64,000 bases of DNA from Brachycybe producta (lineage: Eukaryota; Arthropoda; Diplopoda; Playtdesmida; Andrognathidae), in assembly GCA_036925085.1 (NCBI GenBank), contig JAUPFP010000083.1:448731-512730 (forward strand). Direction: 5' to 3'. A program made the translations under genes and the position numbers. This document shows, in pieces, positions 38,070 to 48,567 of this stretch (position 1 is its first letter; each line of letters starts with the position of its first letter). The notes below the pieces were generated by a model. That model searched no databases and was not told the origin of the DNA. It was given only the letters and a program-made list of their open reading frames with translations.

Positions 38070-38260
38070 ACAGTCAGTTAGAAATCGGGGAGAACTTCAG
38101 TTGGCTCTGCCCTTGTTATGACGACTGGCAACTGGCTAATTGGTTTGTTGTGTGGTTCGACGTTGAAAAGGGCGGAGCCTGTGACGTCAGACTATATAAC
38201 CAACCAATTAGACACAAGGGCGGAGCCAACTGAAGTCCTCCCCTATTTCTAACTGCCTGT
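38070..38260. mobile_element. Palindromic miniature element with 9-bp target duplication (Mutator-like), family G
   Basis: 191 bp with ends ACAGTCAGTTAGAAAT and, reversed, ACAGGCAGTTAGAAAT. Both sides carry an exact 9-bp duplication TATAATAGT (38061-38069 and 38261-38269). The arms hold AACTTCAGTTGGCTCTGCCC and its mirror, giving a long hairpin around GGGCGGAGCC and TGACGTCAGAC motifs. A 9-bp duplication is typical of Mutator-like elements. The motifs recur at 43.5, 44.3 and 46.2 kb. Confidence 0.85.
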
Positions 38261-38399
38261 TATAATAGTTGCCTCACAGTAAGATGAAGCTTGTGACGTC
38301 ATAGAGGTTGGCAAAAAAAATGTTAGGAATGTGTGACATTGAGTCTGATTGAAAAAAAGGATGATATCAACAGTTTAAACAAGTGTTCTTGTACTGTAT

Positions 38400-38504
38400 C
38401 ACCCCTTCTAGTTTCTAAAACACTTTCTTCTTGTTAATTTTACTCCTGAAAGACGAAATAATTAGAGCTAGGACGTTTACACTTTAAAAACACCTTAAAG
38501 TTAG
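38400..38504. repeat. Solitary right end of a family A element
   Basis: CCCTTCTAGTTTCTAAAACA CTTTC, then CTCCTGAAAGACGAAATAAT and GTTTACACTTTAAAAACACC TTAA, the outer sequence seen in full copies. No matching left arm is nearby. Confidence 0.65.
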
Positions 38505-38509
38505 TGTAA

Positions 38510-38685
38510 GGCCTTGTTTCCATTGGGGCGAAAATTTGAACATTTTGAAAATGTCAACTGGTGAAAAATAAAAGAAACGGGATCTTTGCCTATGATAGTG
38601 AATAGGCGGGGCCACGTGTCTTTCATTTTTCACCACTTGAAATTTTCAAAAAGTTCAAATTTTCGCATCAATGGAAACAAGGCAT
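38510..38685. mobile_element. 176-bp hairpin MITE (CCTTGTTTCCATTG arms)
   Basis: Left GGCCTTGTTTCCATTGGGGC then GAAAATTTGAACATTTTGAA; the right arm mirrors both (TTCAAAATTTTCGC, CAATGGAAACAAGGC). The arms are about 70 bp each. The core carries GGCGGGGCCACGTG, an E-box. Confidence 0.8.
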
Positions 38686-39025
38686 TAAATAGTAAAAAAA
38701 AAATAATTGACATAAGTTTCTTTTGGCCCAAAAATGAAAATAGAACTAAATTGAATTTTTCAATATGCCAGGTGTTATGGCATTTAATTTAAACGGATAT
38801 TGAGACTTATAATCTTATTACACGGCACTGCTTTTCCTACGCAGGCGCCACATCTTAATGCATATGGGGTACTCATATTACAAGACAATTAAAAAATAAG
38901 GAGGTACGATTGGAGCCTGCGTAAGAGGACATAATATATCGACACTTCTATCGAGGGAAAAATAAGTACCGTGTAATAAGCCTCATTGTGAATTTGTGAG
39001 ACTTGATTAAAAAAAAAAGGTTTGA

Positions 39026-39240
39026 AGTAGTGATCACACTTGGCTATCTTTCTTTTATTATTTTGTGCATAGAATAAGCCCCAATTATACACGTAATTAT
39101 TGGTGTAAATGTTTGCATAATTTCATGCAGGAAGAGGCAAGAAACCACTACAAGACTTGCAAGAGTATGGATCATATTCCTAATTGCAATTGATTGAAGG
39201 ACAGTTAGCAGTGAATGTTGCCAATGTGTGATCATAGCAT
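39026..39240. mobile_element. Family C MITE, copy 3
   Basis: AGTAGTGATCACACTTGGCT to mirrored ATGCTATGATCACACATTGG; interior AAGAAACCACTACAAGACTT GC and ATTGCAATTGATTGAAGGAC. Confidence 0.7.
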
Positions 39241-39795
39241 ATAAGACTTAAGTTTTTTTTTTAACTACAATTGTCAAATTTTGTCTATTTAATCTCAAGA
39301 GAGTCAATACATCCCATTGTAGAAACCTGTTTATTTTGTGGTGTGTACCATCCATTGTCATTCATAAAACGTTTTGTTTCATTTCAATTCATATTAAATA
39401 AAAAAAGTACCTATTATTTTTTATTCATTGTCTGTGTCTATTTTACTTAAGATTTTTTATGTTTATAATGCTATCAAAAGAAGAAGAAAAAAACCTATTG
39501 AACATTTTTAGTTTATTGTTAAAGTAGTTAAATCGCCATTAAGATGTGAATGAGAATGGGATAGTTTTCTCTCTCTTCATCGGGCACGTGTTGTGATCTC
39601 TGTATAATGTAATTTGTATGCATTTGAGAGGAAACTGATGTGTTTGATGGGTTGGAGGACGGGGGGGGGGGAGGGTGATGGTAAAAAAAAAGGAGAGTGA
39701 AGAACATCTGCCCTGTGGGATAAAAAATTGTAACGGCTGCTGCTGTTGTACACAACAATAATTGATAGGCGGCCATCAGTGTTATTTGCCCACTT

Positions 39796-39815
39796 CCCCC
39801 CCCCCCCCCCCCCCC
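39796..39815. repeat. 20-base C homopolymer
   Basis: An uninterrupted run of 20 C. G/C homopolymers of 9-15 also occur at about 2031, 5467, 9072, 10371, 15829, 16059, 35892, 40137 and 60992, an unusual density for such an AT-rich region. Confidence 0.95.
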
Positions 39816-40487
39816 TTCTCTTCTTCATTCCAATCCCTATTGCCCAAATACATATGCAGGACCACACTATCCATACAAGCTCAGTATGCATTTTGGTTCT
39901 TGTGATTTTTTTTTTGGTAAAGAAAAAGTTTCAACTTATTATGTTGCCATTGTGTCATGTCTGATATTGCATGGATTTTCTCTTTATATACATGCAACCT
40001 TGTAGAATATACAATTGTGTATTTTGTAAAAGGAGTTACAGTAAGTAATTGGAAATATAATGCAGTATTTTGACCGGCAATTTTTTTTTTTTTCATTTGC
40101 TCCTCTGCTTTTTGATAGATATAATCGGAATAGGGAGGGGGGGGGGGGGGTTTGGTGTCATTTTGATGTTCAAGTTTTTTTCTGATGAATTCTCTGGTAT
40201 TTTTTTTTGTATCCCCTGAGGGTGAACAAGTAGAATCATTCAGGACATTAGGTAGATGCCTGTCATTTGGCCTTAATCGACTATATAATTGGATGTATAT
40301 TTGAGAAATTAGAAGAATCTAGGGACTAGTCTCGGGACATTTTTGAGAAAAAAAATGTCTTTGTAAATTCTTCATGCTTGACAAATAGGATGTAAAGCAA
40401 ATCGGTCCAAACTGTTGCCTATTTAAAATTCATTGTATATTTTTTTGTAATTGTTGTGGAAAAGGTACGTTTCCAATCAAGCGTTGA

Positions 40488-40680
40488 TTAAAGCAAGATT
40501 CACTGCAATTTTTTGTCTTTGAATTAATTGCAATTGCGAATATCAAGATCTTAAATGGTTTCTTGTACATCCACACCGTCTTATAGAAAGCGCTTTTCTT
40601 AGTTTTTTTTTTGTCGATAGAAAATGGGCACGAGCACGGGATTTTGCGAGAAAAAAAACATCAGTGTGATTGCCGCTTAA
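40488..40680. mobile_element. Family C MITE, copy 4 (left end decayed)
   Basis: AAAGCAAGATTCACTGCAATT, GAATTAATTGCAATTGCGAA, AAATGGTTTCTTG, ending TCAGTGTGATTGCCGCTTAA. Similar fragments lie at about 1-100 and 57585-57690. Confidence 0.65.
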
Positions 40681-41013
40681 GTTTCATGGGTCTGCAACAT
40701 AACCCTGGCAAAACAATAATTTATTTAAAGACTCAAAAGACTGTTGCAAAAACAATTAATATGTGTATTTACTCATGTTGTATATGCCCACTCCAAGAGC
40801 AATAACAGTTATGTTGTGTTGCTTCATAGGCTACGTTTCCACTAAGACTCATGATGAGTCTATGCCATATGAAATTATGCACGAGTCCAGATTCATGTAT
40901 ATGGTGGTTTTTGTATTTTCGCTGCAACATGTTGCAGCCATACACAAATGAACAATTTAGTGTGAGGTCTTCCAGTGTAACATGTTGTAATGGTACGTTT
41001 ACACTCAGCCTTA

Positions 41014-41816
41014 AGCCTAGTATACACCGGGATTCTTTGTTGCGATACATTGTTGCGGGGCTGAATCGCGGCTGAATGTCGTCTGTTGCGATTCTGTCCC
41101 GCAGCAATGTGGAAATGTTTCGGGGCTGAATCGCGTCAGCTCAGATTCATGTTTTTTGAGTCCCATCGAAATGGGAAACATTTCAACATTGTTGCGGGAC
41201 ATTTCATGGTGTGGACGTCTTTTGAAAGTTGAAACATGAACAAAGACTCAATGGGCTCAGTTTGCTTTTAATTATAAAAGACGTCTTTAATAATTAAAAG
41301 CAAACTGAGCCCTTTGAATCTTTTCAGTGGTCCACGTCGTTTTTTAAGTCTATAGAACTAGACTTACAAAAATATGTGCACCACTGAAAATATTCTTAAA
41401 CTAATTGAAAACCTTCTGTATGAATTGTGTTTGTGGGGAGTTATGGTCTTCTGACTACAAAGGAAAATAAAAGAAATGAAATTTAGAAATCCTGCCCCAT
41501 CTTCCAATTTCAGGGTGTCCAAAAGGCTTAAACCGAATGTGCTCTCAGCTGAGAAGAGCTTGTGTGCCCACCACCGTTTCTGCTTTATTTGCCCCTCTTT
41601 ATAAATCATCGTGTAGGCCCATATTGCAAGGGCCACTTCTGCTGGTAATTTTTACATGCTGAAAGCAAGAAGGAGGAAGAAACACTGAGTGTAGGTGTAG
41701 ACACGGAACAATGTTGCGGGTCTGAATCACGTCAGTTGCGATTCTGCCCCACAACATTGAATCGGAGCAGTCCCGCAACAATGTATCGCAACAAAGAATC
41801 CGGTGTATACTAGGCT
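41014..41816. mobile_element. 803-bp inverted-repeat element with TTA target duplication (Harbinger-like size)
   Basis: Ends AGCCTAGTATACACCGGGAT and, mirrored, ATCCGGTGTATACTAGGCT; TTA flanks both sides (41011-41013, 41817-41819). Arms continue as TTCTTTGTTGCGATACATTG and repeat GGGGCTGAATCGCG-type motifs. The interior holds another hairpin (about 41245-41325, arms GGGCTCAGTTTGCTTTTAAT and mirror). A 3-bp TTA duplication suggests PIF/Harbinger, but the superfamily is not certain. There is no transposase inside. Confidence 0.8.
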
Positions 41817-41827
41817 TTAATAGTCTG

Positions 41828-41916
41828 AATGCGTCTGCAACATGACCTTGGCAACAAAACCTCAATTTTAGTCAAAGTTTGACAATGTTTGTTGTCAAGG
41901 TCATGTTGGCAGACTC
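41828..41916. repeat. Short hairpin repeat next to the 803-bp element
   Basis: Arms GTCTGCAACATGACCTTGGC (near 41834) and the mirror GTCAAGGTCATGTTGGCAGAC (near 41893-41913). The same GTCTGCAACATRACCYTGGC motif is at 40690-40710 and partly at 40810-41000, so an older element probably surrounds or was split by the 803-bp insertion. Confidence 0.55.
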
Positions 41917-42044
41917 CAAGTATGTAGTAAAAAAAAAAGCAATGAAGTCATTTTATGCAAGCAGACATTGCGAAATACGCAAATGAAGGGAAATAACAAT
42001 GAAACAAATCTATGACTATTTTGCATTTCAGATGATATTGAAAA

Positions 42045-42330
42045 TATTTTAGAAGCTAAGAGTAAATGGACCACTTACGGGGAATTTGTTTTGTTTTTTT
42101 AAAAAATAAAACTTTTTATGGCAATTTAAAATTATCCATTTTCGTTATTTACATCAAGTTGGGCCAAAATGCGAAAATAACATAACTCTCAGCTTAATGT
42201 CTAAAAAATAAATAAAAGGTATGAACTTTTATATATAAAAAACTTGGCCATTTTCAAACTTCGCATAAAATGTTTATTTTTAAAGATAAAAAACGTTTCT
42301 TGTTTCAAAAACATTTTCATTTTATTTTCT
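42045..42330. mobile_element. Diverged family A copy
   Basis: ATATTTTAGAAGCTAAGAGT at the left, ATAAAACTTTTTATGGCAAT inside and its mirror CATAAAATGTTTATTTTTAA on the right. The terminal CTAGAA motif has decayed. Confidence 0.55.
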
Positions 42331-43189
42331 GAAATGCAGAACAAGAGATAAAGCCAACTAATTTTTTAAAAAAAATGCTATTTTCTAAACAATATTTTAC
42401 AGGATGGAATGGTTCGGATGTTTGCATACATATTTCTGCATACCTGGGAACCTTTTTAAAACTCAGGTGGAAGAATTTCATTTGAATGTAATTTTCAAAT
42501 GTCCATTTTTGATGACGATGTTGATGCTGGCCTCTCATATTAAAAGTAGGAAGCAAAATCGTATTTTAAGTGTTTTTTTTTTAATTTTTTTTTTCTATCT
42601 TGTATCAATTACAAAAAATATAATTAGATTTATTATCTGTCGGAAGTTTAAAAGACAAGAGAGAGATATTTTATTCTAATAACCTATACCTAGATTTATT
42701 AAACGTATAATAAGAGCCCAAATTATTAATAATTGCAAAAAAAAATAATTATCGACTTGAATAATAATAATAATGAAGAAAATCCTCCCAATGTTCCTCC
42801 TCCCTCCTTTTCTCGTCCCCTCACCATTGTTAAATATTATTCAAGTGAATTGGAACAATAGAGAAACACAAGTGCAATTAATTCTAAGCCATCTGTTAAT
42901 ATATTTCAAATTAGATTTTGAAAAAAAAAACTTTAGATAAACAGATTGACATCGTTTTTTCACTTCGTTAAATTTGTGTTGTATATTGACGATATTTTTC
43001 AAAATTAGAAAGCAATTGTTTTTTTGTTTTTTGGTATTATTTTGTCTTTTTTTATATTTGAACTTGAACTCAGGGTGACGGTGATATTCCAATTCATGAT
43101 TCTTTTCAATAAAATGACTCTTTTCAAATTAAATAAAAAAAAATCAGCAAAGCCTGGATCACACATACGTAAGAACAACCAGAAATTAT

Positions 43190-43412
43190 AGAAATAAATT
43201 GGAATGAACCGCTTTTTTTCTCAAGGTCAACTATATGTTGAATTCTTCCCATCCAAGAGCCCCATGATATTAAATTGGAGAGGGGGAAAAGGTTGGAAAG
43301 TGTAGAGGGGGAGAGAGAGAAACGTGGAGAGAGAAAAAAGGGGGAGGGGGAAACTGAAATTGAAATGAAAGGAGTAAAAAAAGGAACAAACGACACGCAT
43401 GCGCACACCAGA
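43190..43412 (-). repeat. Inverted copy of the 63 kb CT-rich block
   Basis: On the minus strand it reads GCGCATGCGTGTCGTTTGTTCC, the CT-rich tract, AATTTAATATCATGGGGCTC, then GACCTTGAGAAAAAAAGCGG, in the same order as 63003-63275. Differences are scattered, so it is an older dispersed copy rather than a local inversion. Confidence 0.75.
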
Positions 43413-43488
43413 GAAAATGAAAAACTTATTTTCTCTTTCAAATATAAAAAGGGGAGGGGATAATAGTAGCAAAATTAAACTACAGTTT

Positions 43489-43674
43489 ATCACGGGCAAT
43501 TGTGCCCAGCATTAGAATTTCTTTTGCTCAGCCCTTTTATGAACGTCATCAATTTCTAATTGGGTTTGTTACTTGGTCTGACGTCATAAAAGGGCAGAGG
43601 AAAAGAAATTCTAATGCTGGGCACTGTGAATTTTGCTCCCGTCATTTATGACGGGTTACCCCACTAGTAATTTA
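43489..43674 (-). mobile_element. Family G-related hairpin element, minus orientation
   Basis: Inverted arms GGGCAATTGTGCCCAGCATT and AATGCTGGGCAC surround the GGGCAGAG / TTGGTCTGACGTCAT core shared with the 38.07 kb element. The right end has GTTACCCCACTAGT, the same terminus (inverted) as the copies at 46152 and 62963. Confidence 0.75.
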
Positions 43675-44264
43675 ATAAAAAAAACATCTCATGATTAAGA
43701 AAATAACAACCTCCATCCATAATGTGTCATGTATCTCATTTGAACACTCAGAAAAGGTGAAAATGCCACGATTTCAGCCACATATCCTTTGGAAATCACT
43801 AATCTAGACATTCCAAGAATTCTTATTTATTTTCATAATTTTTCATTAATCTGAATTATTTTAATCGTTTGATATAAATGTCATTTATTTGATTGGAAAA
43901 TGTTTATTTCTTGAGCAGTTAGTACAGTAGACTTTTTAAAGGGATAGACTGGAAGACATCCCATAGCCATAAAAATAACCTCCTTTCTTATATACAGAGT
44001 GGCCCCCGTATGTTATCATCTGATTTGGTGTGCCTATATAGAATTTTGAATTCGTTCTTATATTGTTTTTTATTGTCAATGTCCAATAATAATTATCTGC
44101 CAATTGGCTTCTTCTGGGCCCTGTTACTTAAAAATACAAATCTTGTAATACAAGTGAATTCTACGGAGCCCTGTAAAGGAAACACATCGCCAAATGCACA
44201 ATTTGTTAATAATTTATTACGAATTAACAGTTCGTAATAACAAATTCTGAATTTTCGATGCATG

Positions 44265-44480
44265 TCCTGATCAGGGCATCTGGGCATTTCTGCCCAGCAG
44301 TAACATTTTGTTGGCCCCGCCCTTTTATGAGAGCTATCAATTTCTAATTGGTTTGTTACTTGGTCTGATGTCATATGCTCCGCCCTTTTCAATTTCTAAT
44401 TGGTTGATATTTGGTCTGACGCTCATAAAAAAGGCGGGGCAAACAAAATTTTACTGCTGGACAGGCATCTCTGCCTAGTG
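44265..44480. mobile_element. Diverged family G hairpin element
   Basis: Arms CTGCCCAGCAGTAACATTTTG and its imperfect mirror around 44440-44470. The interior carries two direct units of 'CCGCCCTTTT...CAATTTCTAATTGG...TTGGTCTGA', so the core is internally duplicated. Confidence 0.65.
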
Positions 44481-44559
44481 TGAATCTGGCAATATAGTTT
44501 TAAACTACCTTCAATATCTTCTAAACATTGTTTATAAAATTGCAGATTAATTAAGAGTT

Positions 44560-45000
44560 TTATTTCATTGTTCTCATTTAATTTCAATTTTCATTTTGCT
44601 CTTTTGTTTTCAGTTGAGCTTTTTTATATCATATGAAAATCGTCAAAAATGACATTAATCACATTAATTAAAACAAAAAAAAGCCACTGTTTTATTTCAT
44701 TTGTGTTTGTGGTTTTTTTTTCCGATGCCAATCTGGTTGCTGTTTGGTTATTGTTTGTAGATGGCCATTTTTGTTTATTGTTTCTTTTTTGTCACCTTTC
44801 CTAATGATTCTTGTTTCGTTTCATCAACTTATTATTTTGGCAGCCAATTTGAAAAAAAAAAGTTTTTAATCATTTCAAACTTTCAACATTATTAATGGCT
44901 TCCATAAGTTGTTTATTATTGTTATTGATATTTTTGGCATCTGTCCATTTGCATTAAACGCCTCTAGTTGATTTTGATTATTAATTGGTAAGGTATAACC
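44560..45000. promoter_or_regulatory. Candidate enhancer: SOX/POU/homeodomain cluster
   Basis: A non-repetitive block with ATTGTT sites near 44750, 44777 and 44918 (SOX type), a perfect octamer ATTTGCAT at 44947-44954, ATTAATTA and GATTATTAATTGG homeodomain motifs, and repeated TGTTTATTG forkhead-like sites. It is about 27 kb downstream of SoxB1 and could be an autoregulatory element. AT-rich DNA gives some such matches by chance. Confidence 0.35.
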
Positions 45001-45059
45001 TGAAAAATGTGGTTTCTAGTCTTAAGAAACTTGTTAAAAGGCTAGTGTTCAGACTAGAA

Positions 45060-45210
45060 TTAATTGGCGCCGAGCTAACGCCAGGCTGAACAAGCGCCAA
45101 ATTGAATAAACATCATACCTCCTTTTTTTCCGCTAAAACTACCAAACAATAATTTAGCCTCCAACTCTACATTTCAAAGCCGAGCGTTAAGGCGAAAGAG
45201 ATTATACATT
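45060..45210. repeat. Family F repeat copy
   Basis: TTGGCGCCGAGCTAACGCCA and CAAGCGCCAAATTGAATAAA, then AAAACTACCAAACAATAATT TAGCCTCC, matching 33390-33450. Confidence 0.5.
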
Positions 45211-46151
45211 AGAGGCTAAATCAACGAATTTTTTTTTAAATAAACCAAATACTAGTAGCTTCCTAAATTTAGAAAAGTGCACTTCCAAGATTCGTTTACC
45301 AGACTTTTGAACTCTAGTCTCTAAACAGGTTCTTTAGTTGAAAAACGCATTTTTCTAGCTGCCTTATTTACTGCAATAGCCACCTACAATGTATAGAAGG
45401 CTATGTTACTACGTTACAATTAATATTAATAATAAATGGCGCCATTTTAAGCACAAAAAATAGAACAATTTAATGAAACAAATTACTTAATTGTATTGAT
45501 TGAGATGTTAGTTAAACTTCGTTTTCACTAAGACCTCACAATATGCTCTAAATTTGTAATTTTGTTGTTTCAAATTTCTTAATGAAATTAGTAAGTTACT
45601 TTGTAATTTACTAATTGCCGAAAAATTAAAAACTATGGGAATGTTTCAATTTGATTAATGTCTAGACGTGACGTAATGGTGAGTGGGCGGTTGGTTGAAG
45701 AAATGGACTTTTTATTTGTTATTCTCTGCGTGTAATATATCTTTATACAGATGTAAAATGCAATATGTTTACTTCAAAAAAAGGGATTTGGAGGGCAGTC
45801 AACAAACTATGACTGGTCGGCCATGTTGTGGCACGCAGGTAATTTTTATCTCGCTCATTTCAAGGGCTTCAGTTTAGTTTGGCGCGCCACCTAGTGAATT
45901 GCAGGAAGTTCTTTAGCATCTCTATGAGTTCTGTTATCATAGGCATGTTGCCTGTGTACACATTAAGCTCTTGTTATCGTCATGTAGTTTTTAATTTGAA
46001 TACATGGAAATACTCTGCAAGCGGCCCTGATGACTATCTAGTCCAAAAGCAGCATAGAAATGTGTCGTCAAAATAAACATTTATTCCCTGTGATACCAAT
46101 CCCTCATTTGAATATAAGTTCAATTGCAGCATTATTATTTATGCTTAATAT

Positions 46152-46343
46152 ACTAGTGGGCTAACCCGTCATTAATGGCGGGAGCAAAATTCACATGCAA
46201 TTGTGCCCAGCATTAGAATTTCTTTTCCTCTGCCCTTTTATGACATCAGACCAAGTAACCAATTAGAAATTGATGACGTTCATAAAAGGGCGGAGCAAAA
46301 GAAATTCTAATGCTGGGCACAATTGCCTGTGATAAATTCTAGT
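46152..46343 (+). mobile_element. Family G-related hairpin element, plus orientation
   Basis: Begins ACTAGTGGGCTAACCCGTCA, then mirrored arms GCAATTGTGCCCAGCATTAG and CTAATGCTGGGCACAATTGC around TATGACATCAGACCAAGTAA. It is the mirror image of the 43.5 kb copy, and abuts and truncates the hAT transposase remnant on its right. Confidence 0.75.
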
Positions 46344-46348
46344 TTAAC

Positions 46349-46949
46349 ACAACCCAAAACTACCTAAGAGCATCCATGCATGGCACAGCAGAGATTATCT
46401 GCACTTGCTATGCTTTCAGTGGAAAACAAAATTGCCAGAAAAATAAATTTTAATGATGTAATCCAGTGGTCCCCGGGCCGGTACCGGTCCGTGGATCAAA
46501 TGGTACCGGGCCGCCCAAGGAACATTATATTATTTCCATTTTCTGCAGTGACAGCAACCAAAACAAAACAACGGAATAAACTGGACATAAGCAACACACT
46601 TTGGGTTTCATTGTCTCCTATTACCCCCAGATGGAACCATCTTGTTGCAAAGAAACAAGCTCAAGGTTCTCATTGATTTAGCGTTCTAGTGAGTTAAAAT
46701 GTTAAATCACTTTATATTCATTTTTTGATGTAACTGTATTTTATTTTGAAGGCATGTTTAAATACAATTAAATTAAAATGATTAAATCAAAACAATCTAA
46801 AATATAAACAATCAACGTCCCCCCCCCCTCAGCGGGCCGCGGTAAAATTATCAAACGTTGACCGGTCCGCGGTGATAAAAAGGTTGGGGAGCACTGATGT
46901 AATCGACATGTTTGCAACTATGAAAGCCAGAAGAGTGTTATTAAAATGA
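46349..46949 (+). pseudogene. C-terminal remnant of hAT-type transposase, interrupted by a second transposon
   Basis: Two pieces (46349-46463 and 46905-46949) read as the end of a hAT-superfamily transposase. The first gives NYLRASM, then after a 4-base tandem duplication (catgcatg, 46375-46382; frameshift) AQQRLSALAMLSVENKIARK and INFNDVI. The second gives DMFATMKARRVLLK and a TGA. The pattern 'YLR..M....L..LA.LSIE..IA.K..F...ID.FA..KAR' is the usual extreme C-terminus of hAT and ZBED-like transposases, just after the dimerisation region. A 433-bp element splits it after the codon for Ile, and an upstream miniature element (46152-46343) replaces the rest of the gene. Nothing upstream is recognisable as the remaining transposase. 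A domesticated gene is unlikely given frameshift, insertion and truncation. Confidence 0.8.
46464..46896. mobile_element. Non-autonomous hAT miniature transposon with perfect 8-bp target duplication
   Basis: 433 bp. The left end begins CAGTGGTCCCCGGGCCGG and the reverse complement of the right end begins CAGTGCTCCCCAACC. Subterminal repeats of CCGGTCCGCGG/CCGGTACCGGTCCG occur at both ends. The flanks carry an exact 8-bp duplication, ATGTAATC (46456-46463 and 46897-46904), diagnostic of hAT insertion. There is no transposase inside. It lies inside the transposase remnant described separately. Confidence 0.93.
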
Positions 46950-47402
46950 TGTTCAAAAAATTATTAATTGAGGGCATTTTTTTCACTATTGTACCTGGGC
47001 ATCATCCTATACTCTAGTTGCGGTCCTGATCACCTACTATAACAATTCCCCCATGTGAATATAATATCGAGTTGATCTTAACACTGAAACGTGTGCCACC
47101 AAAAGGTATTGAATGAACATCAGTGACACTGGAGTGTTATAATTATATCAGTGGATGTATTACATCATTTTTTTTATCATTCATTTTTTATCATTTTTAT
47201 TATTTTTTCATCATTTTTAATTTCATTTTGATTCTAAAAAGAATCAAAATCATGTTAGGTAAAATCTATCAGTGGATGGACGGACAGTATGTATCATTTT
47301 AGTGCTTAATTTTACTTTGAATTAAGTTTCTAAAATGACTGTGTGCAATCTTAAACGAAAACCGAATAGACATGTATGTTAAACGGTTATACAAGGCATT
47401 GC

Positions 47403-47952
47403 ATCATACCTAATAGGGTATTTTCATGTTGATATTTTTTTCCAAAATAAGCCTTTATGTGAGTTCGAAAATGCATCAACTTTAAGCAGGCGGCGGCACT
47501 TATACATAGTACACACACCTGATAATTTAAATGCATTTAAATAATAAACGCGTTCTACGGAGCCCTGTGAAGGGCAAACAAAAATGTCGAATTCAATTTA
47601 TTCAGTTAATAATCTGAAAATATTCGAGTTATTACTTAAATATAATATAGAAAGTATTGACAAAATATTTATTTAGTATTTCAATTTAAAATATTAATAA
47701 TATAGTCAATTTTTATTTGGTGTTCATGTCCTTAACTGGATTCCGTGTAATTCAGCTAAACACATTTAATTTGAATTCATTTAACTCGTGTGTGCATTAC
47801 AAGGTATTAGCAGATGATATTTTAATTGTTTTTTAATTTTTGTTTATAAAAAGTTTATTTTGAAAGATATCAACATGAAAATATTCCTAAGTGATTGAGC
47901 TACCCTTTCTAGTTTCTAAAACGGTTTCTAGTTTTGTTTAATTTTTTTTTCT
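47403..47952. mobile_element. Family A MITE split by a family B insertion
   Basis: The left half (47403-47500) has GGGTATTTTCATGTTGATAT and the right half (47807-47952) GATATCAACATGAAAATATT, GTGATTGAGCTACCC and TTCTAGTTTCTAAAACGG. A complete family B element lies between them, so B moved after A. Confidence 0.75.
47501..47806 (-). mobile_element. Family B MITE, copy 2 (inside family A)
   Basis: Minus-strand copy with TACATAGTACACACACCTGA at one end and GTGTGTGCATTACAAGGTAT at the other; AACTGGATTCCGTGTAATTC is conserved. Confidence 0.85.
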
Positions 47953-48301
47953 CCTGACAAAAGGAGTAAGGGGAGTAAGGTGTAATCGGAGTTCGAATAT
48001 ATATCAGCTGTTCACAAAGCATCTTAAGAAAGAAAAAAAAAAATGTGGCAACGCTTTTCATATTGATTTGTTGCGCTACTTTTCAAACAGAGAAATTACT
48101 TGGGTATCCAACACGCTTGATATAATAAAATTATATATATAATATCTTGGTTGATTGTTTCACGTTTGATTGCAATTTGACCGACCAAGTAGGCCTACAT
48201 TAGAACTGACACGTGAAAAAATAATAAATTAAATGAATTTGACACAAATCATATTTTAATAATTAAAAAAATAAATTGTATTGGGTTTTGTATAAGCCTC
48301 T

Positions 48302-48567
48302 TATACATAGTACACACTTGATAATTTAAATTCATTTAAATAATAAACGTGTTCTACAGAGCCCCGTGAAGGGCAAACAAACAATATATCGAATTCAATT
48401 TATTCATTTAATAATCTGAAAATATTGAGTTAATACTTAAATACTTGACTATTGACACAATATTGATTTAGTATTTCTATTTGATTGATGTGCTTAACTG
48501 GATTCCGTATAATTCACCTAAACACATTTAATTTGAATTTATTTATCTCAGGTGTGTACAAGGTATT
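48302..48567 (-). mobile_element. Family B MITE, copy 3
   Basis: Minus-strand copy, about 266 bp. It lacks part of the AATATTTTAATAT / GGTGTTCATG middle seen in the others but keeps both ends (TACATAGTACACACTTGATA, CAGGTGTGTACAAGGTAT). Confidence 0.85.

Noticed and set aside
46380..46676. 98-codon frame taken as one gene
   Set aside because: Only the first 28 codons are transposase; the rest runs into the inserted hAT miniature element.
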